A DNA stretch of 64,000 bases from Nipponacmea schrenckii (Eukaryota; Mollusca; Gastropoda; Lottiidae): positions 18,941,398 through 19,005,397 of the forward strand of contig JAUJPP010000003.1 in NCBI GenBank assembly GCA_030562195.1, read 5' to 3'. The position numbers and the translations under genes are program-made. Shown one piece after another: positions 34,730-47,217 of this stretch (position 1 is its first letter; the number at the start of each line of letters is the position of its first letter). The notes beneath the pieces were generated by a model. The model searched no databases, was not told where the DNA came from, and worked only from the letters and a program-made list of their open reading frames with translations.

Positions 34730-37700
34730 CCAAAACAGCGGCAATGTAGCCAGCTCTAACTGCGCTATTATAATCTTCACAAAAGTGGTGTGCTTATGCT
34801 ATACGCTATAAGGTGCTACTGGGCCTTAAAAAATGTATAAACATTTCTATGAAACTATTGGTAACGCGTATGTAGACGTATAAGTATATTTTGGAAAGCC
34901 ATAAAACTTAGTCTGAATGTGGTTTTCTTTACAGTATGGAAATTGGCACCAGACATTTATTTTATTTTATTTCCTGTAAACATTACACTCTACCCCTTAT
35001 TCTGGTATTTTTTTTAGTAAGACACGCCTTCATTAAGCTCTGTTGTAGTCTAAGATTCAGGTTGATTGCAATTAAAGGCCCTGTGACACCATTTGATAAG
35101 TTTAAGTCGCAATATAATTATTTAGAGGTATTCACTGACTTCGATTCAAACTTCGCTAAAACTAAAAAATCAATCAACTTTTTGGAATGAAGAGAAACAT
35201 TATTTTGTTTCATTACTATTCATTTTATCCTTCTGCAATGAAGACATACATTTTGTAATAAACATTTAGTTTTTTCTTGTGAGATGGTCTATGAAGACGC
35301 GGTATTGAGACTTATTATTTTGATTTATTTTGATGTCATATAGCTGACTGGTGTGTCCCAGATGCCATATAAGGAGTCAAAACTATATTGTCGTCTGCAA
35401 ACTTAGTCATTCTTCACAAACATTGATGACGTATCGATGTGTAATGCAGTTTTCTATTTTCCAAGTTTTGTTCTCGTTCCCTTTTGGAATTGATTAGTCA
35501 GAAATTAATCATCGAATTCCTGACCGATGAGCATTTTGAAAGTCATACCATTGTCGATGATTGTTTTAATGAGGCACAAACGAGTAAATAAGCGTTTACT
35601 AGAGCATTGAAAATGTGTTTTCATCAGCTTTACAGCAAAACATGAATTTAGCTCTTTTATTATTCCATTACAAGTTATATATTATAGTTGCATTACTTGA
35701 ATAAGTAAATATTTGAATCGCTGACAAAACATAGGGCAGTATGTTTGGTTTTTTACCCATGTAATTGAACAACCTCATTCTTCACAATTTACGGATTTCA
35801 CATGGGATATATTGAATATGATAACCCGAATCAAATTATAAATAAAATCAAGTTTTACAGACTGAATAAATCACTGGCCTGGACTTTTCTTTATCACAAA
35901 GCCTTTCATACGAAACTACACATGGAAATAAAACACACCAACAATGTTCATAAAGCTATTTTGATTAACTAAAGTCGAAGTTGTAATATTTCAACAAAGT
36001 CTTCAAATCAGCAATTTTCTGAAACTTTAAAATATTACTTGAAATTGGCATATTACCGGCTTGTTCACGATTTGACTTATTGAGAGATTCACAATGGGGG
36101 TGTTATTTCCATGAAAGTTTCGTATGCTACCCTTTCATATATTGACATGTTAATTTTTGTACGACATTTACAAGTAGAACGTGCATGACAGCATTTATGG
36201 ATTAATATTGTATTAAGGTTTCAATAAATTAGATGTCTTCAACGAAATTATCCAATTATTGTTCACCTGTATTGCAAAAAACCTGTACCAAATGAAGAAA
36301 TTGCATGAAAATATGTTGCGTTTCTGGAAAAGAAAAATGTTTCTACCTGTATGTTATTGCTTTAACGGACACATTTACCGTCCTTTAACTGTTTCTAAAA
36401 GAATTAATTTTATCATGCAAAATTTCCTACTATATGTATTACAAAGTATGATGTCGTTATCCACACCTTATGTATTATGTTATAGGACTTTCCCGGACTA
36501 TTGTAAGTTAATCTCTCCCATATCTTTAATCAAATGGAATATATGTGAACACGTTCAATGAAATGGAATTGGAATTTGTCGACTGAGAAATCGGAATAAA
36601 CGCAAAAAGTCATCTAGACGACGGCTTATATTAGAATTGAGTAAATTTGACTGTGGCAGATCAAATGTGCTTTAAAGCAATCAATCTGGGCCTATACTAT
36701 TATTTATAATAAAGGGACAATATAGAAAATTTTTAATATAAAAAAAAAACATCGTTAATAATACTTGGTTTATAGTTTTATGGTCCTAAATGGGATTACT
36801 TTAATATTTCAGGAATAACTGACGACATACTGGGTCTCGTGACCACTTGTTGTTAGCTTACTGCGCAGTAAAGTTACTAAGATACTATATTTAAATATCC
36901 GTTTTTATTACGGCGTAAATTTTATAGTGTTGAGAAGCTAAATCTTCAGATACTCATGTCGCTTTGACCTTGACAGGTTTCCGCATTCTATAATTCTATT
37001 AAAAGGCCGAATATACGACTACCTAGTCTGTGTAGCCTACTTCTCATATCAATTTTTTTTATTGGGATATTATTTACAATACCTTGTTCTGTACTACTTC
37101 ACAATAAAATTTTGAACTGTGTGATGATCGAAGTAAGGTATTCAACATGTTGTGCTAAGTCAATCTGAATTTTTTAGTAAAAAAAGGTGCTACGAAGTGA
37201 CAGCTGTTGGGAGTATTGTGCAAGTTCTTCTCCATTTTTGAGAGTGAGCACGTGCAGAGAAGGAATAAATGGCATTTTAAGTTTGTTACTATAAATAGTA
37301 GACTATGCACTCTAATCCGGATTTTGTCCCGAGTCACGCGCGTATTGTTTAAGTGTCACTACGAAGCACGCGACCTAAATTAACCTGTCGGAAAGAGAAA
37401 TGAAATGAAAAGATATCCAAAATAACAACTAATGTAAAACTTATCACAAAATTTATGAAAATCGTTCGGTAATTTTAACGAATTAGGCCGACATTTAATT
37501 ATCACTGGTGGGCAATAATAATTTTAGTACACATTCTCGTAAATCACAAAATCCTTGAAAAACATTGTTCTCAACCGTGTAATTTAACTCTTGTTTCCTG
37601 TCTACACTTGCTAAATCGAGTGACACATACCTTTTTTTGTACTCAGTGATTGTATTCGGCATAAGGTTCTTTCAATTTTAATGATGGGCTTTTGTTATAA

Positions 37701-38220
37701 AATTTTATTTAAATCGACCCGTTTCAAATCACCTGGAAGCTATATAGGCCTAAACCTCCATATCCCACGCTAAACTATGACAATCAATACAGAGCGTCTT
37801 ATTAATAACACCCTAAAAATAACAAGCATTAAAAAGGTATCTTACTCATGATGATTTGGCTATTTCACAATATTATGACAAACAGTCGATTAATTCACGT
37901 ATCGACCCAGCAACAATTCACTCTTCTGTAACTAAGCATTAGTCAGTTGACTACTATAATAGGTTCTGATTCAGAATCGCCTTGTTTGATATAATATAAA
38001 TGTCAAAAAAAAAAAAGGTGAAGCTGTTAAAAATTAGATATTTACATTGCAAGGTAGCCTTGTCGATTCATTAAATCGGACTATTTTGATTTGTTTATTT
38101 CTTGAACTGACTAGTTTTCCACTTAGCAATAGCCACGGTCACAAAGTCTTGATTAAACATGGAAATTTCCCCCAGTATTTCTCCGTCGTGATAAATTAGA
38201 CTACTGCAGAACGCGACGCT
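34730..38220. other. Intergenic stretch before CBX
   Basis: About 3.5 kb of AT-rich DNA. The longest frame (36259-36561, 100 codons) has no recognisable domain and ordinary local composition. Nothing else supported, though CBX 5' untranslated exons could lie here unseen. Confidence 0.4.
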
Positions 38221-38226
38221 AGCTTG

Positions 38227-38234
38227 TGACGTCA
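38227..38234. promoter_or_regulatory. CRE-like TGACGTCA site upstream of CBX
   Basis: Perfect TGACGTCA palindrome 75 bp before the CBX start codon, next to a local CG-rich stretch (GAACGCGACGCTAGC). The position suits a CREB/ATF site in a TATA-less promoter. The same octamer occurs elsewhere in the window within repeats, so function is inference. Confidence 0.35.
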
Positions 38235-38308
38235 CTAGGTGAATTTGTATAGAACATTCTGTAAAGCGCGTGAAGGATCATAAACAATATTATAATAGTG
38301 TGAGTAAG

Positions 38309-38377
38309 ATGGATTTATCAATTCTTGGAGAACGTGTTTTTCAAGCCGATTTCATCCGAAAGAAACGATACCGCAAG
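38309..38377 (+). CDS. CBX: CBX exon 1
   Basis: Residues 1-23, first beta strand of the chromodomain including cage residue Phe11. ATG context AAGATGG. Donor AAG|GTAATT. Confidence 0.93.
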
Positions 38378-41334
38378 GTAATTAAAATTGATACAGTTAG
38401 ATTATACATTTTTTGTTTCTATCACATATTTTTTTCCGAATGTCAAGGTATTTTTATGTGGAATTTGAGTGATCGTGCGCACCGGTTGTATGGATTTAAA
38501 TGCCGACTGTTTGTTTGTGATTGTATAGATCTAATTCTCGTTGCTAACTTAATGCTAGTTGACATTTAGATGTGGTTGAAATTTTAATTGCAGGGTGGTA
38601 GAGAATACCTGGTAAAATGGAAGGGATATTCTATCAAGTAAGTTGATATTTTCTATTCTCATGACATACTTTGCTTCTTTGTTGACATCAGGTAAGTGCT
38701 GGTCGGTCATGCCATGATGCATTGTGTTTGACTATCAGCACAACAGCAGCTTGAGGATGCGTACTAAACCAAGCAACACCGGATTCAATGGATTTGTTTA
38801 ATGTTCATGGATATTTCTCAAATAAAAGCATATGCTGACACTGAATTATTCTAAAAAAGTAGCAGCTTTGAGACAGGCTATAACAGGAAGAGTTAGAAAA
38901 GGAAATCATGCGCTTGTTGTGTCAGGTTAACGCATGCCCTCACAAAACTTGACTTTCGTTTTGTCCAAAATAACTAAATATTCTTAGGTCAGAGCATCAT
39001 GACCCAAGAAGATACTTGGATTAGGCTAAATAATAGTATTGACAGAGTGGATAAGACTTAGCACGAATAGTGGGTTTGAAACTGAGCATTGACAGAGTGG
39101 ATTAGACTTCGCACGGATAGTGAGGTTTGAAACTGAGAATTGACAGAGTGGATTAGACTTAGCACGGATAGTGAGGTTTGAAACTGAGCATTGGCAGAGT
39201 GGATAAGACTTAGCACGAATAGTGGGTTTGAAACTGGGCATTGACAGAGTGGATAAGACTTAGCACGGATAGTGGGGTTTGAAACTGAGCATTGGCAGGG
39301 TGGATTAGACTTAGCACGGATAGTAGGGTTTGAAACTGTGCATTGACAGAGTGGATTAGACTTAGCACGAATAGTGGGTTTGAAACTGGGCATTGGCATT
39401 GTGGATAAGACTTTTAGTAATATATTTTGTTGATAGTATGGTGCCTGGTTGCTATGTGATTAGTAATTGATGTATCATAATTATGCTAGTCATTCCTGTC
39501 TGTCTCGTCTTATCTGTCTCGAGAGCGCCACAGTTGTGGTGTAATCCATTTGATTTGAACAATCCATGATCAATTCCCGAGAATATCAGCTTTTCTTGTT
39601 TCCACTTAAATACCCCCCCCCTCCTGGCATCTCATTGGGTAAGGTCTGATTTTCTTTCAGACAATTAGGTTGTGGTTTAGACGAGTATATATTACTTTTT
39701 CCAGAAATTATTTTCTAAAGATCAAAATAACGCAATCGTCTGATACACAATTTACATGAGTTACTGTAAGCCTATTGACAAGGAAAGTGATTATAAATTG
39801 AGTTATGCTGCCATGAATGGAACTTGATTAATCGATAGGATAAACGATTAGGCCTGCATGTCATCCCTTCAGAATAAAGAATAACATATTTCATCGTTAA
39901 TATCATTACAAGTTTTTTTCAAGTTATTTATAGCCTGATAAATACAGCTATTTAAACTGTTGAACTGACCTTATTTATTTGAATACAAACGCCTTTTACT
40001 TATATAACACTGTAATGATAGTGAAATGTCTACAGTGACGTCCGCGTTTGAAAGTATATCAGTCTGTGACATATTGGCTTTTGAATAAAAATCCCTCGTA
40101 TCTATTGCTATATGAATAATATGATATCACTTTCATCAGTGCATATAAGGAACTAGATACTTTAATTATAAGACAAAAATAAAAAAGATGACAAATGGAC
40201 TCCACTGTAATTAAAGCTGTATGATATGGCTTAAACCCCGAGGCCGATTTTCCTCAAGACAAAGTGCTGAATCGTCAGATTAAATGACTGGGTCCCTGAT
40301 AAACGTAGGAGTTAGCTAGTAAATGTGGATGTTCTATTGATGTGATATTGGGATGATTATTGATTGTTTCTCTAACATGTGCCTACGCATATTTATCTAT
40401 CTACATACAAAAACTTTCATAGCCTATTTTATGAACATGTAGTTAGTTTTATATTGTATAGATTGGGTGTGAATAATCAATTGTTAAATTATCAAAAGGT
40501 ATACGGTAGGCAAAGATCTTTTGCACCATGTAATTTAGGCAGGCATTACCGATATCAGTTGAACATGATCACAAGTCTCCTTTATACAGCGAGATATATA
40601 TTAACTAAGATTAAAAGTGTTTGATATTGTTGTTGTGAAGCGATTCTTAAATAACACGTTAACTGTATTCATCTGTATATGTATATGATATATATATATA
40701 TATATATATATACACATGTATCTCCTTCCGAATTTAGATTTAAGAAAGGAAATTTAGTAGTTAATGATAGGGTTCGTTTCCAACATTTCCGAAACGGTGT
40801 ATTGTACTTTCAGTATTCCAAAAATAAAACATGAATTAACTGCGGTCCAAGGATCATGGCAGAATTTTGCATTCATCATGTGGAAATTGAACATATGTTT
40901 CTGGTATCTGGGATTTAAAAAGTTTCTAACGGCCTTTAAACATCATGTCGTAAATGACAAACTTACCGGGGGACTCTTTCTCGGAAATATCAGAGTAATA
41001 GCGTTGAAGTGAAGGTGTTGAATATGAGACGTTACTTGAAACCTCAGGCAATATATCTATAGATGTTCTTTGAATGGCATATAGTATATTATAAATATAT
41101 CTATAGATCATGTCATTTTGATTCAAATATATTTGATAAAATCTAACGTGAGGTCTGTCAATACAAGCAGACATTTATAATTGGTATGTTTGAGCCTTGG
41201 AATTCTGATGTTATTTACGCATAATACTTAATACTGCATCATCATCAACATCTTAATAATCACCATCATTATCATCATCATCAACATCATAATTGATTAT
41301 TCATTATAGCACTAGCCATCATCTCGCCATCTTT

Positions 41335-41375
<41 letters not shown>

Positions 41376-44300
41376 TTTTTTCATTATAGCCCTAGCCATT
41401 TTCGCCCTCTTTATATCATATTCATAATCATGGTTACTGCCACACCTTGCACCAGGACAGTAGTCTATGTACAGTAAAAGGCATGTTCCTAAAGCAACGT
41501 TTGGATATACATGTATACATGAACCAACGTTGCTTTAGGAACATGAGTAAAAGGTGGCCGAGTAGGAAAACATCATGAGCTGTATAAGGATGGTCAACCC
41601 TATATTGTCATCTCTAGATCAGCGGTCAGCACTCTTTATCAATACTTTGCTGATGTTGAATTGACTGTTTCAGTACATGTTATTTTAGATTTGACTATGT
41701 CTCAAATTTATGGAAACACGAGCTTGTGAGAAAAGAAAAAATATACAATGGAATCATGTTGATAAGATAAATCTTATTACCGAACCGGATTTTAGATAAA
41801 TTCGACATTCTAAACAGGATGTAAGTTCAATTTAACGCTGTTTACAGTACATGAGTATATTATATGTATATAATAAGATCTTATAAGTAGATCTAATAAT
41901 AATTACGGTCTAAAGAGTATATCGGATATCAATATTGCTGTCAAAACCATTTTTGCCTTTAGATCATGTTATCAAACCTTTATTCAACCTTTGTAAATGG
42001 CTTTCATGCAAGAGCATGTTTTGTACACATGAAATTAAGTATGATTTAGAAAATATCATAAAAAAATCTTATGAGCACCAGTCCTTGTTAAAAAAATTTA
42101 GGCAACAAGCAGATACTTAGTTTAAACTGAAAAGGGCTGGCCAGAATGTGCTTTGATGATCATTTCACCTTCCTTTGCACCTTTTATCCCCAATTATGTA
42201 GTACGAGCTTTGATTCCTCACCATTTCAATCTGGTATATGTATATGTCAGTTAATACTTTCGTTTCATGTGCTCTTCTGTTGGTTTAAGAGTTTTATTTT
42301 TTGAATAAATTTCATAATTGAATAAGTAAAACGAAAACCGAATAATTCAATATGTTACTTCTTGCTTCTTATCAGTTGGAAATCGCAAAGAAGTTGGCGT
42401 TTGCCTATGCCATAGGCCCCATAGGCACACTGAATGTCGTTACCAGTCTTCATTCGCCCAAAAAGGTTCAGAAGAGTAGGACGTAAAACTCTATTCATTT
42501 CATTCATTTTCTTGCTTCTTAAATTGTATTGGTTTTGTCATGTCATTCTATCATGTTAACATTAGTACATGTATAGGCCTATCCGTCATTCCTTCGTGCT
42601 TATTCCTACATGCATTCATTTACTCATTGCTGTCCACACTTTGATTTAGATGTTGAAGATTATTTAGTTATTTCTAGTTTCATTTTATTCATTCATTTTG
42701 GGTGTATCCTTAATAGTATATAAACTGATATCTAAATCTATACATCCGGGTTCAGTCTTTTTCTAGATAAGATATATACAGATATTATGTGTAATTTGTT
42801 CTTCATCCAAGTTAATTATAATTACTTTGAAATGCCCCCTGTGTTGACTATTTCCATATCAATGTATGTGTGAAGGTCGTTGGAAAGAAATTCGGTGAGA
42901 TCTGATCGATTGAAATTATTGTCCTGATCTCATGCCGCCCAGAAACTCATAAAAATAAGTCAGAATATGTCAGTTAGTAATTGTTTATAGCGATTTCAAG
43001 GTTAATTGTTTCTGTAGATTTTGTTTCATTTTCTTACAAAACATTTTATTCAATAGGGAAGGTTCCACTCGGAGGCTCTTCTGGCTATCATCGATATGAG
43101 TGGGTTTGACTAAATGTTGCTTTTAATTTATCGAAGGATATTTGACTTGTTGTAGAATAACAATCTTTATGTAACCGTCTGATTAGTTCTTGCATTCTTT
43201 TTTCGAAATCCACGTTATTGAAATACAATCCGTATTAATATGTGATCAGTGTGTACTTTTATGTAAACCTGTTATCAAGTATTCATTTATTTGTATTCAA
43301 TATTGGATCTTTTTGAACGTATTCAACTTTTAAGTATACCATTGTTTCAATCCTTTGAATGTCATTTACATAATACATATTATCTTTCTCTTATATGACA
43401 TGATGTATAGCAATATAACAATTAACTGCGTAATTTTAACCTACATACTTGATGACAAGACACAGAAAACTAAACAAGTGCAAGTTTTATTGGGAATAGA
43501 CAAGGACAAAGGACTAAGTCACTCTTAGATAGCAGATGCTTCATATCAATATCAAAGATCAATTTAATAAAGGGGAGAACATAACAGACCTTTACAACTA
43601 CCCCATATAATAGTGTTAACCTCTAAGGAGTTATTGAAACCAATACCTGAATCCAGAACCAGAGCAGCCCATTGTAATTACATCGTTTTGCATAGTGTCA
43701 ATAGAATATTGTTAAATCGGATACCTGTGTTATCACGTATGACTAATTTAAAAATAAAAGAGTGAGATCTACCTATAGTTGTAGTTTTCATTACATTTCC
43801 TCTCTGTTTCAGGCATTGTACATGGGAACCAGAAACAAACATACTTGATCCTCTGCTGATAGCTGAATATAATGAAAAGTAAGTATTTAAAGAACAGTTT
43901 AGACTAGTATTGCAATGCAAAAAGTTTCATTACGTTAAAAGTTTATGACCAGCAAGCTTCGTACTGTGGATACAATGAGTGGGTTCTAAAAACTAATCTA
44001 AAACCAACCGACCAGCAAGATACTTGTACTATATGAAACATTATATTTTATGTAGGTGGAATAAATAATTTACTAAGGTTATATACATTAAATAATGTAT
44101 ATAGTTTAATGTATTTGATCCTGTGATTTTATACAGTTGCCCTCAAACCAGGTTCTTTCTAAACCATAGACGGGTTATTTTGAAATAATTTTATTTAGGT
44201 GATATACAAATTCAATATTTTACTTCTATACGTAACTGAAACTATAAATATACATGGCAATTAAATAACCCACCGAAAGAAAAATGAAACTGTGTTCTAT

Positions 44301-47217
44301 ATAGAATATACATATTGGGATAAGATTGTAGTGTCTGTTGCCTTTACATTGAAACAGATAAAAGCACGTTTTGTCTCTACCTGTGATAAAAATTAACTTT
44401 CCTCGTTCCGTTCTTGAGATGATGTATGTTTTATTTTTTACAAGAAAGTGCAAAATGATTTGATATTTTATTTAGTTTTTACCCACTTACTCCTTCATCT
44501 CGTGTATGAAAAAAAGTATCTGATGTATTGAAAGAAGACAATTGAGTCTTGTCGTAAATCTTCTTCTTTAGGTTTTAAAACGCCTACACCTCCTTTTTTG
44601 TCTATATATTATTTTGTATATCGTTGTAAAGGCAATTATTAATAAAAGAGGTTAGATTTAAGTAGGTCTTCTAGGATTCTTGAGACAGATTGGGGTGGGG
44701 GGCATACGGTGACTGATTTAGAGCTAACACAAATCGCAGAACAAGAGCAGCAGGCCGAAGTTGCATGTATTTCAAAATATTTCAATTATTTGTGAATGTC
44801 AATAAAGATCCATCAATAGTAAATTATCATGTAGCCTATTATGAATTATAAAAACAAAACGTTAAATCACCTTACAAGATTTGCTTTTGCCGATGCTCTC
44901 TCTCTGAATGCTCCTCCCGAGCACTTAGCGTTAAAGAAACTCATTGGTCATTTCATAAAATCATTTGGCCACTTTGGTACACAATTTGATTTGAGATGGT
45001 TTTTATGTTGTTCCCTGTTCAGAAATAAACTTGGTATTCAACGGAAATTTATATTATTGATTTATAAATACTTATAATAAAGTTATAGGTTTTTTACTTT
45101 AATTTATTTTATGATAACAATACTTTATAATTACCTTCTAATACTAGTAAGTCAAATATCATAAATTAAGCGAGTCATAAGGTTTAATAAATAGCCTCCG
45201 CGTATTGATCTACATAACTCATAAGTCAGTAAAGGCCTGTGTCCACATTCGCGTTTTCAGGAGCGTTTTCACGCCGCGTAAACCCCAAAGAGTATTTCAA
45301 TAGTGGCTTGTCCACATAGGCGTAATCGAAAAAACGCCACGCTCCGCCGACGCGGCGTAAAACGCCCATAACCTCCGAAGGGTCTTTGAGCGTTTTACGC
45401 CTGGCGTGATTCAACTCCTAGATGAAAATCTTACTGAATCATGTCAATACAAATACGTAACATTATTTCATTAAAAATATTACCTCAAACAGATGGCTAG
45501 TCTCTCTTCTGTCTCAATTGGTGTTCGCCAAAATGTCTTCTCTTTCGTCAGATCATCCTTCAGAAGTTCATGTATGTCGTGGAATGTCTGTGGTAGCATA
45601 CGGAAGTAGATGAAAAACTTGTCCTCATATGAAAATAGCTGCTTCACCAAGTACTGGTATTCCCCAAATCGAGCTGGCTCTTGCAGTTATTCGTGAACCC
45701 AGTATTCATGTGTTCTTTTCTTGTTTTTTCGCCGTTTATTATAGATATACAGTGCTATGACTTCAATGTCACTGTCCGTTCCATTCGCCATGTTGTCTTC
45801 CCCTTAGCAATTACGCCTACAATTACGCCCCAAATTACGCCTCCGAGTACGCTAATGTGGACATAGTACAACGCAGCGTATTACGCGAGTCATTTCAGGC
45901 GTTTTCCGACGCGTATAACGTGGCGTGATAACGCTCCTGAAAACGCGAATGGGGCCGCAGGCCTTTACTGTTTTTACCTTCTTAAAGAGAGAAGGCCAAG
46001 GCCGCATCGCATTGAGTTCTAATTGAAGTTAACGTAAGGCCCCAAATGTTATAAACTTAAAACTTCCCGCGGTATTACAAATGAAACCCGAATTGATTAA
46101 ATATATCCAACGTTATCAATGTCATGTGTTAAGTAGTATGTCAGACTGAAATGATGATTTTGATACACTTTTATATTATACCTTTGTTTTAACAAAATAC
46201 TAACTAGTATAGCATTCAGAAATCCTGTTTTAATTGCAGGAGAGCAGAATGGATTGTTGCTCGAAGACGAAGTCGATTACTCAAAAGGCGTCAGAGTCAG
46301 GTAAGGAAACATTCTACTTTCTTGAAGTGAACGTACAGCATAACGACTGATTTAAGGATTTAAAGATATTCTAGATATGCGTCCTGTTTCTATCAATTGC
46401 AACATTTCGCTAGGAACAAGTTTTTAATTGAAATAATACATTGTATGGTATATCAAACTGTAAGTTAAGAAAGATTTTGTCATTAAATCTATTTCACGAC
46501 ATTTCCCATTCAACGTTAATCTGAGTGTTCCATGATTATATTTTACAGATGACAGACTGCTCAAACTCCAGCGATACAGCCGAGGACAGCGATGCAAGTT
46601 CCAGTGCGAAGAGCCCACTGTTTGATGATGATACCTCTGAGCACAGATCGTCTATATCACCCTCGATGTGGCCATGTTTTACTCAAGGATCGAAATATAA
46701 TGATTCACTTCTGCCACTCGAGCATCTGAATCGTGAGGAAAAGCGTCATTTTGAGTCGAAACCTGCATTCAACTTTGATTTTCCAACTAATCCGAAGTCC
46801 TACACTGTAACATCTTCTGAAACAGCACCCGAAGACAAAATCGTTCCATGTACATTGACCTCCTCCGATATCAAAGATCATGTAATCACTTCGGACATTC
46901 ACCTTAAAACTGAACCGGAAAAAAACAATTACGAATCTGAAGCGAAAAAGATTAAAGATGACGAACCGGAAAAACATGATATTAAACCGTTCAATGCATC
47001 GGAAACGTCCTGTGGTGCGACCAGCAACACAGATCAAAACAAGGACAAAAGAGAAAGAAAGAAGGCGAAAAGGGAATTGAAATCATCTTGTAAGAAAAAA
47101 TTGTGGTATCCGTTCACAGGTGAATCGCCGTACAAGGTTTACGTTACCGATGTGGATATAAACTGCGTTAATGTGACTTTTGTTGAAAGCTCCACGAAAC
47201 GTGGCTTTTTTGACTAA
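38309..47217 (+). CDS. CBX: Polycomb CBX chromodomain protein
   Basis: Polycomb subunit that reads trimethylated H3 Lys27 and anchors canonical PRC1 to silenced chromatin. Five coding exons (38309-38377, 38594-38637, 43813-43878, 46240-46300, 46549-47217) join in phase to give 302 aa. Residues 7-60 form the chromodomain: GERVFQADFI, REYLVKWKGYSIK, TWEPETNILDPLLIAEYNEK. The aromatic cage positions are Phe11, Trp32 and Tyr35. A basic stretch follows (ARRRSRLLKRRQSQ), then a long Ser/Asp/Glu/Lys-rich linker, and a C-terminal Pc box (YVTDVDINCVNVTFVESS, ending RGFFD), which binds RING1-type E3 subunits in this family. The chromodomain plus Pc box separates it from HP1, which has a chromoshadow domain. 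It is between CBX7 and CBX2 in length. The start is fixed by the MDLSILGERVF opening, close to MELSAIGERVF of vertebrate CBX. Confidence 0.95.
38594..38637 (+). CDS. CBX: CBX exon 2
   Basis: A 44-bp exon, GGREYLVKWKGYSI plus two bases of Lys38. Acceptor AATTGCAG, donor GTAAGT. Carries cage residues Trp32 and Tyr35. Confidence 0.93.
39038..39412. repeat. Minisatellite, 50-51 bp x ~7.5
   Basis: Seven full units and a partial one, each with TTGACAGAGTGGATTAGACT, TAGCACGGATAGTG and GGTTTGAAACTG. Units differ at a few positions (GGATAAG/GGATTAG, GAATAG/GGATAG). The two overlapping minus-strand open frames are repeat shadows. Confidence 0.95.
40689..40712. repeat. (TA)n microsatellite
   Basis: Twelve TA units within CBX intron 2. 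Confidence 0.9.
41335..41375. repeat. (ATC)n microsatellite
   Basis: Pure ATC run in a wider ATC/CATTAT-rich patch starting about 41228; ATTATAGC(A/C)CTAGCCAT occurs twice around it. Confidence 0.9.
41482..41545. repeat. Inverted repeat with 22-bp arms
   Basis: CATGTTCCTAAAGCAACGTT at 41482 is complementary to AACGTTGCTTTAGGAACATG ending at 41545, with one extra T in the left arm and a ~19-base spacer that is itself palindromic (ATACATGTATAC). A related single copy (CATGTTTTAGAGCAAC) lies at 53445, so this is part of a dispersed element. Confidence 0.85.
43813..43878 (+). CDS. CBX: CBX exon 3
   Basis: Completes Lys38 and encodes HCTWEPETNILDPLLIAEYN and the following Glu plus two bases, the C-terminal helix of the chromodomain. 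Acceptor TGTTTCAG, donor GTAAGT. Confidence 0.94.
45232..45965 (-). mobile_element. Deleted PIF/Harbinger-like DNA transposon
   Basis: A 734-bp element in CBX intron 3 with long inverted ends: AAGGCCTGTGTCCACATTCG on the left and, on the right, AACGCTCCTGAAAACGCGAA followed by TGGGGCCGCAGGCCTT. It is flanked by TA on each side. Inside on the minus strand is one transposase exon. A 109-bp derivative with the same ends sits at 58808-58916. The downstream catalytic part of the transposase is missing, so the copy is non-autonomous. Confidence 0.8.
45484..45791 (-). pseudogene. Harbinger transposase, broken N-terminal exon
   Basis: From ATG 45791 the frame runs MANGTDSDIEVIALYIYNKR, a Lys/Arg patch and HEYWVHE, then hits TAA (45689-45687) and continues in the same frame: LQEPARFGEYQYLV, FFIYFRMLPQTFHDI, FWRTPIETEERLAICLR, to a GTAATA donor. 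The YWVH, RFGEY, FFxYFRM and PIxxEERLA motifs are those of the N-terminal half of PIF/Harbinger nuclease proteins (also HARBI1). One premature stop and lack of the DDE-bearing exons make it a pseudogene. Confidence 0.85.
46240..46300 (+). CDS. CBX: CBX exon 4
   Basis: Completes a Lys, then RAEWIVARRRSRLLKRRQSQ: the basic region right after the chromodomain. Acceptor TAATTGCAG, donor GTAAGG. Confidence 0.93.
46549..47217 (+). CDS. CBX: CBX exon 5 (linker and Pc box)
   Basis: Phase-0 exon of 222 codons plus stop. Starts MTDCSNSSDTAEDSD, a Ser/Asp-rich acidic stretch likely to be phosphorylated, then a charged, disordered-looking linker with a KDKRERKKAKREL basic patch and the Pc box at about residues 276-302. 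Minus-strand frames here are shadows. Confidence 0.95.
   Translation: MTDCSNSSDTAEDSDASSSAKSPLFDDDTSEHRSSISPSMWPCFTQGSKYNDSLLPLEHLNREEKRHFESKPAFNFDFPTNPKSYTVTSSETAPEDKIVPCTLTSSDIKDHVITSDIHLKTEPEKNNYESEAKKIKDDEPEKHDIKPFNASETSCGATSNTDQNKDKRERKKAKRELKSSCKKKLWYPFTGESPYKVYVTDVDINCVNVTFVESSTKRGFFD

Larger units (their letters stand above)
38638..43812 (+). other. CBX intron 2 (5.2 kb)
   Basis: Holds a minisatellite (39038-39412), a TA run, an ATC repeat and a long hairpin, listed separately. The rest (39413-40680, 40713-41227, 41546-43812) is AT-rich and shows no gene. Confidence 0.7.
43879..46239 (+). other. CBX intron 3
   Basis: Contains a Harbinger-derived element (45232-45965). The rest is AT-rich without coding signal; a 78-codon frame at 44841-45077 is not supported. 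Confidence 0.6.

Noticed and set aside
36259..36561. 100-codon plus-strand frame
   Set aside because: No domain, ordinary AT-rich composition and no splice or promoter support.
39026..39399. Two overlapping minus-strand frames with repeated peptide units (LIHSVN, PTIRAKS)
   Set aside because: Pure by-product of the 50-51 bp minisatellite in CBX intron 2.
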